DNA of 15,030 nt from contig VBCS01000061.1 in assembly GCA_005888955.1 (NCBI GenBank), positions 1 to 15,030 on the forward strand. Reading direction: 5' to 3'. Source of the DNA: Betaproteobacteria bacterium. GTDB taxonomy: Bacteria; Pseudomonadota; Gammaproteobacteria; Burkholderiales; Casimicrobiaceae. Of the stretch, positions 1 to 6,666 are shown piece by piece. The notes under the pieces were generated by a model, which was not told where the DNA came from, ran no database searches, and saw only the letters and a program-made list of their open reading frames with translations. How positions within the stretch are numbered: position 1 is the first letter of the stretch; every line of letters begins with the position of its first letter. Made by a program: the position numbers and the translations under genes.

Positions 1-1
1 G

Positions 2-214
2 GGATACAAGTTCGCCGATCAGGGCATCGTGATCAACACCGCAGATCCGAACAGGGAGTTTCATGACCCTAATCGTCCTTTTGGCGGCAAGACGTTTACG
101 ATAATCGACAACAATACACTGGCCAAGGAATACAAATACACGATCAGCGTGGTGCAAGGTTGGACGGGGAGGACGTGCAGTCCGCTTGATCCTATTATCG
201 CCAATCAGGGATAG
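2..214 (+). CDS. Hypothetical protein, C-terminal fragment
   Basis: The reading frame is open from the left edge (Gly-Tyr-Lys-Phe-Ala-Asp...) to a TAG stop, so this is the last 70 residues of a gene that begins outside the window. A GTG at position 29 could in principle start a 61-residue protein, but the open frame upstream makes a truncated longer gene more likely. The segment is polar, rich in Asp-Pro, Asn and Gly (repeated DPN), with one Cys and no membrane segment. It resembles the C-terminal end of a small extracytoplasmic protein, but I do not recognise a family. It ends tail to tail with the minus-strand cyclase gene, leaving about 145 bases between them. Confidence 0.6.
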   Translation, partial: GYKFADQGIVINTADPNREFHDPNRPFGGKTFTIIDNNTLAKEYKYTISVVQGWTGRTCSPLDPIIANQG

Positions 215-229
215 CGCAACGCCGTTCAA

Positions 230-252
230 GCTTGCGTTTCTCGGGCGCAAGC
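230..252. terminator. Inverted repeat between convergent genes, possible bidirectional terminator
   Basis: GCTTGCG (230-236) and CGCAAGC (246-252) form a perfect 7-bp stem with a 9-base loop. It lies in the 146-base gap between two convergent stop codons (214 and 361), where a shared terminator is expected. No T-tract follows on either strand, so it is not a canonical intrinsic terminator. Nothing else was recognised in this gap. Confidence 0.3.
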
Positions 253-360
253 AAGTGGCGACCCGATGTTCCTGTTATCTCTTGGAGCGACTGGAGATAA
301 GCCGGACTCGGGCGATCTCGATGAACTGTCGCCCCGGGTAGATCACCCCGACGACGGCGA

Positions 361-1326
361 TTAATGTCCGCGCGCGAGCCAAGCGCGCGCTTCAACCAGT
401 GCGCTTCCATACGGAAGCGCGCGACCTGCCGCATCAGCTTCGGCGAAATCGACCTCGTTCAACGCAGCGCGCGCATTGGCCACCAGCGGCAGCAGAAATG
501 CCTCATCTGCGGGATCGCGCCGGAGACCCGTCTGCTCCGCCTGCGCCTCTGCCGCCCCATAGAATCGTGCCGCATGTCTCCATTCCTTGCGTAATGCGGC
601 AAGGCCGGCGGATACCTCGAGCACGCTCTGACCCGTCTGCTTCGAGCCGATCTCTTCTGCGATAGCGAGCGCCTCGAGGAGCAACTCGCGGGCGCGATCA
701 CTCGAGCCGCGGCCGATCGATGCCATTGCCAGATTAAGAAGACCGATGGCGATGCTCTCGCGATCACCCAACTCTCGAGCAAGCGCGACCACGTTCTCGT
801 AGAGCGGCTCTGCGACGTCCAGCCGGCCTTCCACGCGATGAATCGCTGCGAGTACGTTGAGCGCGGTGGCCAGTTCCCGCTTGTTCCCCAGTTCGCGTGC
901 CATCTCGAGCGCCTCCGCGGCATATCCGCGTGCCGTGGCCGGGTCCCCTTGCGCGAGAGATGCCACTCCGAGCGGCTGAAGCACTGCAGCGATCCTCCGC
1001 CTGTCACCAATGTCCCGCGCGATCGTCAAGCTCTCCTCCAGATATCGGCGCGCTTCCGCGTAGCGACCCATGAAGCAGGCAAGCTGGCCGGCGTCAAAGA
1101 GCGCCCGGCAACGCGCACCGCTCGGCTCGTGCGTCGCGCGGGCAAGCGCTTCGACAGTGACACGGTACCCTAACCCCAAGAGGCCACGACTGATCCAGTA
1201 GAGTTTTACCGCGTAAACTAGGCGCAATCCTGTCTCGGCTCCTCCATGCGTGCGGTCACACCACGCGTGCGCTGAAAGTATGTTTTCCCGCTCGAGATCC
1301 AGACGGGAGAGCCACGCTCCTTTCAC
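361..1326 (-). CDS. TPR-containing C-terminal half of a split cyclase/NB-ARC signalling protein
   Basis: This 321-residue frame carries the C-terminal part of the gene whose N-terminal part lies at 1256-2902. It opens at a GTG with a WLSRLDLERENILSAHAWC stretch, which in intact relatives is the junction region just after the ATPase domain. Helical TPR-like repeats follow (for example around YAEARRYLEESLTIAR, DPATARGYAAEALEMAREL and DVAEPLYENVVALAREL). It ends with an AAGRALPYGSALVEARAWL tail typical of these proteins. TPRs of this type mediate protein contacts. The start codon sits inside the preceding frame (70-base overlap, different frame), and no independent promoter or convincing ribosome site is visible. 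I read it as the downstream piece of a disrupted gene rather than a separate protein. If translated alone it would be a free TPR scaffold. Confidence 0.65.
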   Translation of the reverse strand: MKGAWLSRLDLERENILSAHAWCDRTHGGAETGLRLVYAVKLYWISRGLLGLGYRVTVEALARATHEPSGARCRALFDAGQLACFMGRYAEARRYLEESLTIARDIGDRRRIAAVLQPLGVASLAQGDPATARGYAAEALEMARELGNKRELATALNVLAAIHRVEGRLDVAEPLYENVVALARELGDRESIAIGLLNLAMASIGRGSSDRARELLLEALAIAEEIGSKQTGQSVLEVSAGLAALRKEWRHAARFYGAAEAQAEQTGLRRDPADEAFLLPLVANARAALNEVDFAEADAAGRALPYGSALVEARAWLARGH

Positions 1327-2902
1327 TTAACCTCTCTTGTGCGTACTGTCGCACCGTTTCCAGCAAGCGATAGCGGCCGCTTTCCCCTTCCATTACGACC
1401 AGCGATTTCTCCACCAGGTGGGTCAAGACGTCGAGCACATCGCTGTTAGCCAAATCGCCGACCGCGCTCACTGCTTCCGCGGCTTCGAGCGTGAAGCCGC
1501 CGGCAAAGACTGCGAGCCGGCGGAATAACGTGCGCTCCTGTTCACCGAGCAGGTCAAAGCTCCAGTCGATTAGGGCGCGCAGGGTTTGCTGACGCGGAAG
1601 AGCCGTGCGGTCGCCGCCGGCCAATAGGCGCAGTCGGTCGCTGAGGCGCGAAGCGATCGTCCCCACCGGCAGGGCGCGCACGCGCGCCGCCGCGAGCTCG
1701 ATTGCGAGCGGAATACCGTCGAGTCGGTGACAGACTTCGGCTACCGCGATTGCGTTCTGCTGGGATATCTCGAAGGCAGGCTGCGCGGCAAGGGCGCGGT
1801 CGATGAAAAGACGTGCTGCTTCATACTGCGTCAATGTCGTATGGATGAATTTCTCATAGGGGTCGGGCGCCGCCAGCGCTGGCACGGGATATGTGCTTTC
1901 GCCCGCTACGCGCAGGTGTTCCCGGCTGGATGCCAGGATTCTCAAGCTCGGTCCTGCTTGCAGCAATTGCTTGACGAGTTCAGCGCACGCGTCGAGCAGG
2001 TGTTCGCAATTGTCGAGGATCAGAAGCTGCCGTCGGCTCTTGACATACTTGATAAGCGCTTCGACCACCGGACGACCCGCTTCCTCCTTGACGCCGAGCA
2101 CGGATGCAACGGCCTGCGGCACCAGCAGCGCATCCGTCAGTGGCGCCAGCTCCACGAACCAGACGCCATCGGGATAGTCGTCCATCAAATCGGCTGCGAC
2201 TTGCAGCGACAGGCGAGTCTTGCCGATTCCGCCTACGCCGAGCAGTGTCAGCAGTCGCGAATTTGCGAGAAGTTTCTTCACTTCGGCCAGTTCACGTTCG
2301 CGGCCGACAAACGACGTCACCTGGAGTGGCAGGTTGTTCGGCGTTGCTTCCAGCGAGCGCAGCGCCGGGAAATCCTGGCGAAGCTGCGGGTGCACGAGCT
2401 GGTAGACGTGCTCGGGGCTCGCCAGGTCGCGCAGACGCAGAGAGCCCAGATCGCGCAGCGTGACGCCAGGGGGCAAACGCTCGTCAACCAGAACCGCCAC
2501 GGCTTGTGAAAGCAGCACTTGACCGCCGTGTGCTGTGCTCATGATGCGCGCTGCGCGGTTGACCGCAGTGCCGAAGAAATCGTTGTCGCGGCGCTCGGTG
2601 ACGCCCGCGTGCAGCCCGCAGCGGACGTGAATCGCAATGCCGTTGGTCGACTCGGAATCCGCGAGCGCCCGCTGCAGCTCCAGCGATGCACAAACCGCAT
2701 CGAGCGGGTCCGAGAAGGCGGCATGCACGCCATCGCCGCTCATCTTCACGACGGTGCCGCGATTATGTTCCACGGCGGTGCGGACGAGCGCGTCGTGACG
2801 CGCCAGGGCCGGCCGCATCCGCTCGGGATCTTGCTCCCATAGCCGGCTGCTGCCCTCGATGTCGGTGAAGAGAAAGGTGGTTACGGCAGGTGCGACTTGC
2901 AC
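1256..2902 (-). CDS. Class III adenylate/guanylate cyclase with NB-ARC-type ATPase domain, truncated by frameshift
   Basis: The N-terminal domain (about residues 5-165) is a class III nucleotide cyclase: FTDIEGS gives the first metal Asp (D14), VVKMSGDG the base-contacting Lys and second metal Asp (K53, D57), and FGTAVNRAAR the Asn/Arg pair that stabilises the transition state. All are present, so cyclase activity is plausible. An NB-ARC/AAA-type STAND ATPase follows: Walker A GVGGIGKT, Walker B LLILDNCEHLL, a sensor SSRE and GIPLAIELAA. The protein then reads into the conserved RLLETVRQYAQERLSE and leaves the family pattern, ending in about 20 unrelated residues. The TPR part continues in another frame (361-1326). 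The start chosen is GTG at 2902, with GAGAGG 8 bases upstream. A TTG at 2938 is in frame but has no ribosome site. Intact relatives are single signalling proteins of about 1000 residues; here the product is probably truncated and unable to receive signals through its TPRs. Confidence 0.75.
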   Translation of the reverse strand: MQVAPAVTTFLFTDIEGSSRLWEQDPERMRPALARHDALVRTAVEHNRGTVVKMSGDGVHAAFSDPLDAVCASLELQRALADSESTNGIAIHVRCGLHAGVTERRDNDFFGTAVNRAARIMSTAHGGQVLLSQAVAVLVDERLPPGVTLRDLGSLRLRDLASPEHVYQLVHPQLRQDFPALRSLEATPNNLPLQVTSFVGRERELAEVKKLLANSRLLTLLGVGGIGKTRLSLQVAADLMDDYPDGVWFVELAPLTDALLVPQAVASVLGVKEEAGRPVVEALIKYVKSRRQLLILDNCEHLLDACAELVKQLLQAGPSLRILASSREHLRVAGESTYPVPALAAPDPYEKFIHTTLTQYEAARLFIDRALAAQPAFEISQQNAIAVAEVCHRLDGIPLAIELAAARVRALPVGTIASRLSDRLRLLAGGDRTALPRQQTLRALIDWSFDLLGEQERTLFRRLAVFAGGFTLEAAEAVSAVGDLANSDVLDVLTHLVEKSLVVMEGESGRYRLLETVRQYAQERLSERSVALPSGSRAGKHTFSARVV

Positions 2903-3004
2903 GCCGTGCGCCTCTCGATGTCGGCTGCGGAAATCCAAGTCTACCGTCCGGGAACGGAGTCCACTAGCGGGCGTCGGCTCGCAGGCGAAGGTCGCGCTGC
3001 CTGG

Positions 3005-3916
3005 CTACGTTGCGCGAGCCTTAGCGACCTCGCTCGCGACGATCTCGGTCACCCGCCGATCGCCAAGCAATGCATTATGCGCAATGCCGACGAGCGCAAT
3101 ATTCTCAGCGTTGCCGAGCACCGAGCTGGCCTGTGGCGCGACCATGCTGTCGTGCCGCGACCAGATCGAGGTGATCGGCACCGGCGCGGCGCTCTTCTCG
3201 TCACGGTTGAGATCCGTCAGCCAGGCATTGTCGGGGCGCATCTGCGCAAGGCACGTGCCCGGGAAGGTCCACGCCAGCATGCTCCCATGATGTGGCGCCC
3301 CGATGGTAATGAGCTTGGCGACGCGCCCGGCGCCGAAACGGCGCAGATAGGCACGCGCGACCAGACCGCCCATGCTATGCGCAACGAGTACGACGCGCTC
3401 GGCACCGGTCGCGGCCCGGATCTCGTCGATCCGGGTGTGGAGCTGCTCGGCGAACCACTCGATATCGGCGAGCGGCGGCCCGTAGTTGATCGTATAGATC
3501 GCTGTGCCGCCATTGCTCGCCAGGAAGCGCCGTAGCGACAGCCATACACCGTCGTTCACCAGTACGCCGTGAACGAGTAAGACGGGACGCTGCGCCGGAG
3601 CAGGCACCGGATCACGGATCAGGAACCGGTGCAGCACCATCAGCAGCCACGACGCCGCCACGGTCCATATTTCTGTCACATAGAGACGCAGCGTCGAAGC
3701 GAAGCCCAGCCGCGTCTCCGGCGGCCGCGGCGTGCGCCAGATCCATGTGAGCGCGAACCAGAGCGTGACAAGAACGAACGCCGGCGCAAAATACGCAATC
3801 GGGGCGCCGACGACGAACCACCACGCGGCCGCGCCGTGAGAGATCCAGTGCAATGCCCAAGCGACGTACGCGGCGACGCCGGCGACCAGTGCGATAAAAA
3901 GGAGGAATGCGGTCAT
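3005..3916 (-). CDS. Membrane-anchored alpha/beta hydrolase (lipase/esterase-like)
   Basis: A 303-residue protein with two strongly hydrophobic segments (about residues 3-25 and 33-59) and probably a third (about 82-97), then a serine-hydrolase domain. PVLLVHGV near residue 111 supplies the oxyanion-hole HG. The nucleophile elbow is AHSMGG with Ser171. GAPHHGS, Asp256 (WSRHD) and His280 (GIAHNALL) fit the rest of a lipase-type Ser-Asp-His triad. The domain resembles triacylglycerol lipase/PGAP1-like hydrolases; the substrate cannot be told. The start is ATG at 3916, which overlaps the stop of the upstream regulator as ATGA, so translation is probably coupled. The frame is open upstream to 4195, but that stretch only mirrors the regulator gene in another frame. 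Being co-transcribed with a sensor-type regulator suggests it belongs to the same response. Confidence 0.8.
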   Translation of the reverse strand: MTAFLLFIALVAGVAAYVAWALHWISHGAAAWWFVVGAPIAYFAPAFVLVTLWFALTWIWRTPRPPETRLGFASTLRLYVTEIWTVAASWLLMVLHRFLIRDPVPAPAQRPVLLVHGVLVNDGVWLSLRRFLASNGGTAIYTINYGPPLADIEWFAEQLHTRIDEIRAATGAERVVLVAHSMGGLVARAYLRRFGAGRVAKLITIGAPHHGSMLAWTFPGTCLAQMRPDNAWLTDLNRDEKSAAPVPITSIWSRHDSMVAPQASSVLGNAENIALVGIAHNALLGDRRVTEIVASEVAKARAT

Positions 3917-4821
3917 CGCGACTCGGCGCGCCAGCTCTTTAGCGCAGCCAGCGCATCGGCGATTTCTGGGATGAGCTGCACACCCGGCAGGCTCTTGCGC
4001 AGCCGCCGCGTGACCTCTCCACCCGCCCAGAGCGCAACGGCGGGAGGCAGCGCTCGCCGCAGCGACGCCAGGGCCTCGCCGATCTGCCGCAGCGGAAAAG
4101 CCATTGAAAACGACAGCGCGACAACGTGCGCCTTGTGCGCGAGCGCCGCGCGACGGATGTCCTCGAAGGGCGTCTGTGTCCCGAGCGAGATGCATTGCAC
4201 GCCTTCGGGCGAGATGAGCGCGTCGACCATCAATAATCCGATGCCGTGCTGCTCGCCCGGAATCGTCGTAAGCAGAATCCGAGGTGGCCCGGGCTGGCGA
4301 GGAAAAGCGCTGATCGCGCTGCGCAGCGCTGCCTGCAACTGCTCGGTATACAAATGCTCTTCGAAGACCTGGAGCTCTCCGCGCATCCAGGCCTCGCCGA
4401 CCGCGCGATTGAGCGGCGCGACCGTCTCGACGACAAAGCGCTGCACGCCGTGCCGGAGCAACAGGTTTGTCAGCGTACCGTGCAGCCCGGCGACATCGTG
4501 CGCCTTGAGGAGTGTCAACACGTCGCGCTCGATAGCGGGCGCGATCGCGTCACGCCGCGGATGAACGCGTTGCTCGGCCAGCGCATTGAGCTCGTCGAGC
4601 GATTGCCGGATGAGTTTTCCCGGCCGCAGCCCGGTATCCATCAAGCGCTTGATCGCGCGCAGCTTCGCGACCTCGTCCGCGGCATATTGGCGCTCGGCGT
4701 TATCGTCGCGATCGGGGTGGGGAAAACCGTAGCGACGCTCCCAAATGCGCAGGACGTCCTTGGACAACCCAGTTTCGCGCTCGACCGCGCTGATGTTAAG
4801 CGCAGCGCCGGAGGATTCCAT
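3913..4821 (-). CDS. MerR-family regulator with cobalamin-binding domain (CarH/LitR-like)
   Basis: A 302-residue regulator. Residues 7-75 form a MerR winged-helix DNA-binding domain (LNISAVERETGLSKDVLRIWERRYGFP). Residues about 90-165 form the helical cap of a B12-binding module with the W-x9-EH motif (W145, E155, H156), which packs on the upper face of adenosylcobalamin in CarH. Residues about 170-295 form the Rossmann-like cobalamin domain with ExHxxG (E180-H182-G185), where the His is the lower axial cobalt ligand. In this family, dark adenosylcobalamin-bound tetramers repress and light breaks the Co-C bond to release DNA. Met146 stands where Thermus CarH has the His that ligates cobalt after illumination. 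The start is ATG at 4821; a TTG at 4908 is in frame but would lie upstream of the predicted promoter -10. It is divergent from gpx-folE2 and coupled to the hydrolase. Light sensing is inferred; B12 sensing without light is possible. Confidence 0.85.
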   Translation of the reverse strand: MESSGAALNISAVERETGLSKDVLRIWERRYGFPHPDRDDNAERQYAADEVAKLRAIKRLMDTGLRPGKLIRQSLDELNALAEQRVHPRRDAIAPAIERDVLTLLKAHDVAGLHGTLTNLLLRHGVQRFVVETVAPLNRAVGEAWMRGELQVFEEHLYTEQLQAALRSAISAFPRQPGPPRILLTTIPGEQHGIGLLMVDALISPEGVQCISLGTQTPFEDIRRAALAHKAHVVALSFSMAFPLRQIGEALASLRRALPPAVALWAGGEVTRRLRKSLPGVQLIPEIADALAALKSWRAESR

Positions 4822-4873
4822 CAGGCAAGACTCGTCGGAAATGACAAGCGGACATCCTTGAGAAGCATCGCCT

Positions 4874-4902
4874 AAGATAAACGTCTTGTACCAGGATGTC
4901 CA
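4874..4902 (-). promoter_or_regulatory. Predicted sigma-70 promoter of the CarH/LitR-like regulator
   Basis: On the minus strand TGGACA (-35, 4902-4897, 5 of 6 consensus bases) and TATCTT (-10, 4879-4874) are separated by exactly 17 bases. Transcription would start near 4868, giving a leader of about 47 bases before the ATG at 4821. The -35 box lies immediately upstream of the divergent gpx -10 box. Confidence 0.5.
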
Positions 4903-4908
4903 TGACAA
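4886..4908. promoter_or_regulatory. Candidate operator TTGT-N15-ACAA between divergent promoters
   Basis: TTGT (4886-4889) and ACAA (4905-4908) form a short inverted repeat over the -35 region of the regulator promoter and just upstream of the gpx extended -10. The position is what an autoregulating MerR-type repressor would use, but the half-sites are only 4 bp, so chance occurrence is quite possible. Confidence 0.2.
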
Positions 4909-4914
4909 AAGGGG

Positions 4915-4923
4915 TGTTATACT
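4915..4923 (+). promoter_or_regulatory. Extended -10 promoter of gpx-folE2
   Basis: TGTTATACT matches the extended -10 element TGnTATAAT with one mismatch. No good -35 is present at 16-18 bases, which is normal for extended -10 promoters. Transcription would start near 4930, about 23 bases before the gpx ATG at 4953. This supports that start over the in-frame ATG at 4896, which would lie upstream of the promoter. Confidence 0.55.
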
Positions 4924-4952
4924 TTACCTGTCGCAGTTCATCGGGCAGGGCT

Positions 4953-5564
4953 ATGCGTCGTTGGGCTTTTCGCTGCGTCGTTGCCGCGGCGCTCGCCGCA
5001 CTGGCGTTCGTCGACTTGAGCGCGACGGCCACGTCTGCGTACGCGCAGCCAGTCGCCGGCGCGTGTCCGGCTCTGCTCGATCGTGAGTTCAATCGCCTGC
5101 AAACCGGCAACCCGGAGTCGCTGTGCCAGTTCCGCGGCAAGGTAATCCTTGTCGTGAATACTGCGAGCTACTGCGGCTACACGCATCAGTATGAAGGTCT
5201 CGAGGCGCTGTACCGCAGGTACAAGGACCGCGGCCTGGTTGTCCTGGGGTTCCCGTCGAACGATTTTGGTGCACAGGAACCGGGCAGCAATCACGAAATC
5301 GCGGAATTCTGCCGATTGACCTACGGCGTTCAATTCCCGATGTTCGAGAAGTCAAGCGTCGCCAGCCTGAAGGTCAATCCTCTGTACGCCGACCTTGCGG
5401 CCCGCACCGGCCAGTCACCTCGCTGGAATTTCCATAAATACCTGATCGACCGCAACGGCAGCCCGGTCGGAACCTTCGCCAGCGATATCGAGCCCGACAG
5501 CCGCCAACTTCTGGCGCTGCTGGAGAAACTGCTTGCGGATAAGCCCGCATCGCAAAAGGGTTGA
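4953..5564 (+). CDS. Exported glutathione peroxidase family protein (thiol peroxidase type)
   Basis: A 203-residue protein. Residues 1-31 are a signal peptide (MRRW, hydrophobic core AAALAALAFV, likely cleavage after AYA before Gln32), so the enzyme probably works in the periplasm. The mature part is a glutathione peroxidase fold: NTASYCGYT with the peroxidatic Cys74 in place of selenocysteine, FPSNDFGAQEPG with Gln108, and RWNFHKYLI with Trp158-Asn159, completing the catalytic set. Cys120 in AEFCRLTYG sits at the position of the resolving Cys of thioredoxin-dependent family members. The Cys normally found in FPCNQF is Ser102 here, which is not essential in those enzymes. The likely role is reduction of hydrogen peroxide or lipid hydroperoxides; in the periplasm the reductant is unknown. 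The gene is divergent from the CarH/LitR-like regulator and lies 68 bases ahead of folE2. Confidence 0.88.
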   Translation: MRRWAFRCVVAAALAALAFVDLSATATSAYAQPVAGACPALLDREFNRLQTGNPESLCQFRGKVILVVNTASYCGYTHQYEGLEALYRRYKDRGLVVLGFPSNDFGAQEPGSNHEIAEFCRLTYGVQFPMFEKSSVASLKVNPLYADLAARTGQSPRWNFHKYLIDRNGSPVGTFASDIEPDSRQLLALLEKLLADKPASQKG

Positions 5565-5632
5565 ACGGCACGCGCGAGTCGGCATATGGTTTGGAACCGG
5601 CGCCCGGTTCGCGCCCAAAACAGGAGTCTGCT

Positions 5633-6448
5633 TTGAACGCCCCCGAATACCTGCCGCTGCCCGACACGCAATCGCTGCCCGATGTGCGCGCGCTTCCCAT
5701 CGAGCGCGTCGGCGTCAAGGGGCTGCGCTATCCGGTCGCGCTGCGCGCAGCCGACGGCGCAGTGCAGAATACGATCGCCGAGTTCGGTATGTATGTCGGG
5801 CTCGCGCACGACGTCAAGGGCACGCACATGTCGCGGTTCGTCGAGGTCCTCGAGGAGAAGCGCGCGCCTGTCGATCTCGCCGGATTTCGCGCCATGCATC
5901 AGCGCATGCTCGCTCGTCTCGGTGCGGTCACCGGACGCCTCGACATGCGGTTTCCGTATTTCATCCGCAAAACTGCCCCAGTTTCGGGCGTGGAGAGCCT
6001 GCTCGATTACGACGCGATGTGGGCTGCGGAGACGGACGCCGACGGACGAACGCGGCTCACCGTCGGGCTCATGGCACCGGTGACGAGCCTGTGCCCATGC
6101 TCCAAGAAAATCGCCGACTACGGCGCTCATAACCAGCGCTCGCACATCACCGTGCGCGTGGAAGTCGCCGTGGGCGAGCTTGGGCTGGAAGAGCTCGCGC
6201 GTATCGCCGAGGAAGAAGCCTCCTCCGAGCTTTACGGCCTGCTCAAGCGCTCCGATGAGAAGTTCGTCACCGAGCGCGCCTACGACAATCCCAAGTTCGT
6301 CGAAGACCTGGTGCGCGACATCGCCTTAAGGCTCAAGCGTGATCCGCGAATCGGTCGCTTCTGGATCGCATCCGAGAACTTCGAATCCATCCACAACCAT
6401 TCTGCGTATGCAGAGATTGCGGGTGCTGGCGCAGCGCTTGGCGACTGA
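5633..6448 (+). CDS. folE2: GTP cyclohydrolase FolE2 (type IB)
   Basis: A 271-residue member of the FolE2/MptA family, which opens GTP to 7,8-dihydroneopterin triphosphate, the first step of folate and other pterins. Diagnostic stretches are TIAEFGMYVGLAHDVKGTHMSRF (read in two parts around residues 47-69), SLCPCSKKIADYGAHNQRSH (residues 152-171) carrying the metal-ligand Cys154 and His166, and the C-terminal ENFESIHNHSAYA. The start chosen is TTG at 5633, with AGGAG 7 bases upstream. A TTG at 5561 overlapping the gpx stop is in frame but adds 24 residues unlike the family. Type IB enzymes use several metals and can replace zinc-dependent FolE under zinc limitation. It follows gpx on the same strand, so it may be transcribed from the same promoter and respond to the same regulator. 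Confidence 0.93.
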   Translation: MNAPEYLPLPDTQSLPDVRALPIERVGVKGLRYPVALRAADGAVQNTIAEFGMYVGLAHDVKGTHMSRFVEVLEEKRAPVDLAGFRAMHQRMLARLGAVTGRLDMRFPYFIRKTAPVSGVESLLDYDAMWAAETDADGRTRLTVGLMAPVTSLCPCSKKIADYGAHNQRSHITVRVEVAVGELGLEELARIAEEEASSELYGLLKRSDEKFVTERAYDNPKFVEDLVRDIALRLKRDPRIGRFWIASENFESIHNHSAYAEIAGAGAALGD

Positions 6449-6479
6449 CGCGAGTACATCGCGCACCAGGAAATTTTTT
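6449..6479 (+). terminator. Weak terminator-like hairpin after folE2
   Basis: Directly after the folE2 stop, CGCGA-GTACA-TCGCG (6449-6463) forms a 5-bp stem. A run of six T follows at 6474-6479, separated from the stem by 10 bases, which is further than in a canonical intrinsic terminator. The T-run also overlaps the tRNA promoter -35. Confidence 0.3.
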
Positions 6480-6507
6480 GACAGCGCCGCGCGTGATCGC
6501 GGATAAT
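6478..6507 (+). promoter_or_regulatory. Promoter of tRNA-Met
   Basis: TTGACA (6478-6483, perfect -35) and GATAAT (6502-6507, 5 of 6 bases) are separated by 18 bases. Transcription would start near 6514, a few bases before the mature tRNA 5' end at 6519. This is the strongest sigma-70 promoter in the window, as expected for a tRNA gene. Confidence 0.75.
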
Positions 6508-6518
6508 ATTGCCCCTTT

Positions 6519-6595
6519 GGCGAGCTAGCTCAGCTGGTTAGAGCAGAGGAATCATAATCCTTTGGTCGGGGGTTCGAGTCCCTCGCTCGCTACCA
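6519..6595 (+). tRNA. tRNA-Met (anticodon CAT, elongator type)
   Basis: A 77-base cloverleaf. The acceptor stem is GGCGAGC with GCTCGCT (one G-U at the first pair), the D arm is GCTC/GAGC, and the anticodon stem GAGGA/TCCTT closes the loop ATCATAA with CAT at 6553-6555. The T arm is GGGGG-TTCGAGT-CCCTC, followed by discriminator A and an encoded CCA. The paired first base and the arm sequences fit elongator tRNA-Met rather than initiator, which has an unpaired first base and three G-C pairs in the anticodon stem. A tRNA-Ile2, whose CAT is modified to lysidine, cannot be fully excluded by eye. Confidence 0.95.
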
Positions 6596-6603
6596 GTTAA
6601 TTC

Positions 6604-6628
6604 AAAGGCTTGCAATATCGCAGCCTTT
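6604..6628 (+). terminator. Hairpin downstream of tRNA-Met
   Basis: AAAGGCT (6604-6610) pairs with AGCCTTT (6622-6628) around an 11-base loop. The 3' arm ends in TTT but no longer T-tract follows. It starts 8 bases after the tRNA CCA end and probably acts as tRNA terminator or processing signal. Confidence 0.5.
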
Positions 6629-6631
6629 AAA

Positions 6632-6666
6632 GGTTACAAGCGGGGTTACGCCGGGGTTACAAGCGG
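6632..6666. repeat. Triple GGTTAC tandem repeat downstream of tRNA-Met
   Basis: GGTTACAAGCGG (6632-6643), GGTTACGCCGG (6644-6654) and GGTTACAAGCGG (6655-6666) lie head to tail, the first and third being identical. The following 6667-6910 contains no gene that I recognise. Short repeated motifs just beyond a tRNA 3' end are often seen at integrase attachment regions, but no integrase gene and no second copy of the tRNA end were found here. Confidence 0.6.

Noticed and set aside
1727..2509. Long plus-strand open frame of 260 codons inside the cyclase gene
   Set aside because: It lies antisense to well-conserved cyclase and NB-ARC domains, and its translation (rich in Arg, Gln and Cys) has no family pattern. 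It is a shadow of GC-rich coding sequence.
3629..4564. Plus-strand open frame of 311 codons opposite the hydrolase and regulator genes
   Set aside because: Its composition is Arg-, Ser- and Ala-rich with no domain, and both opposite frames encode clear families.
4896..4952. Upstream ATG as the gpx start
   Set aside because: It would put the extended -10 TATACT inside the coding region and place 19 residues before a typical signal peptide; the ATG at 4953 fits better.
5330..6145. Minus-strand open frame of 271 codons opposite gpx and folE2
   Set aside because: It is antisense to two genes with complete catalytic motifs, and its translation has no recognisable features.
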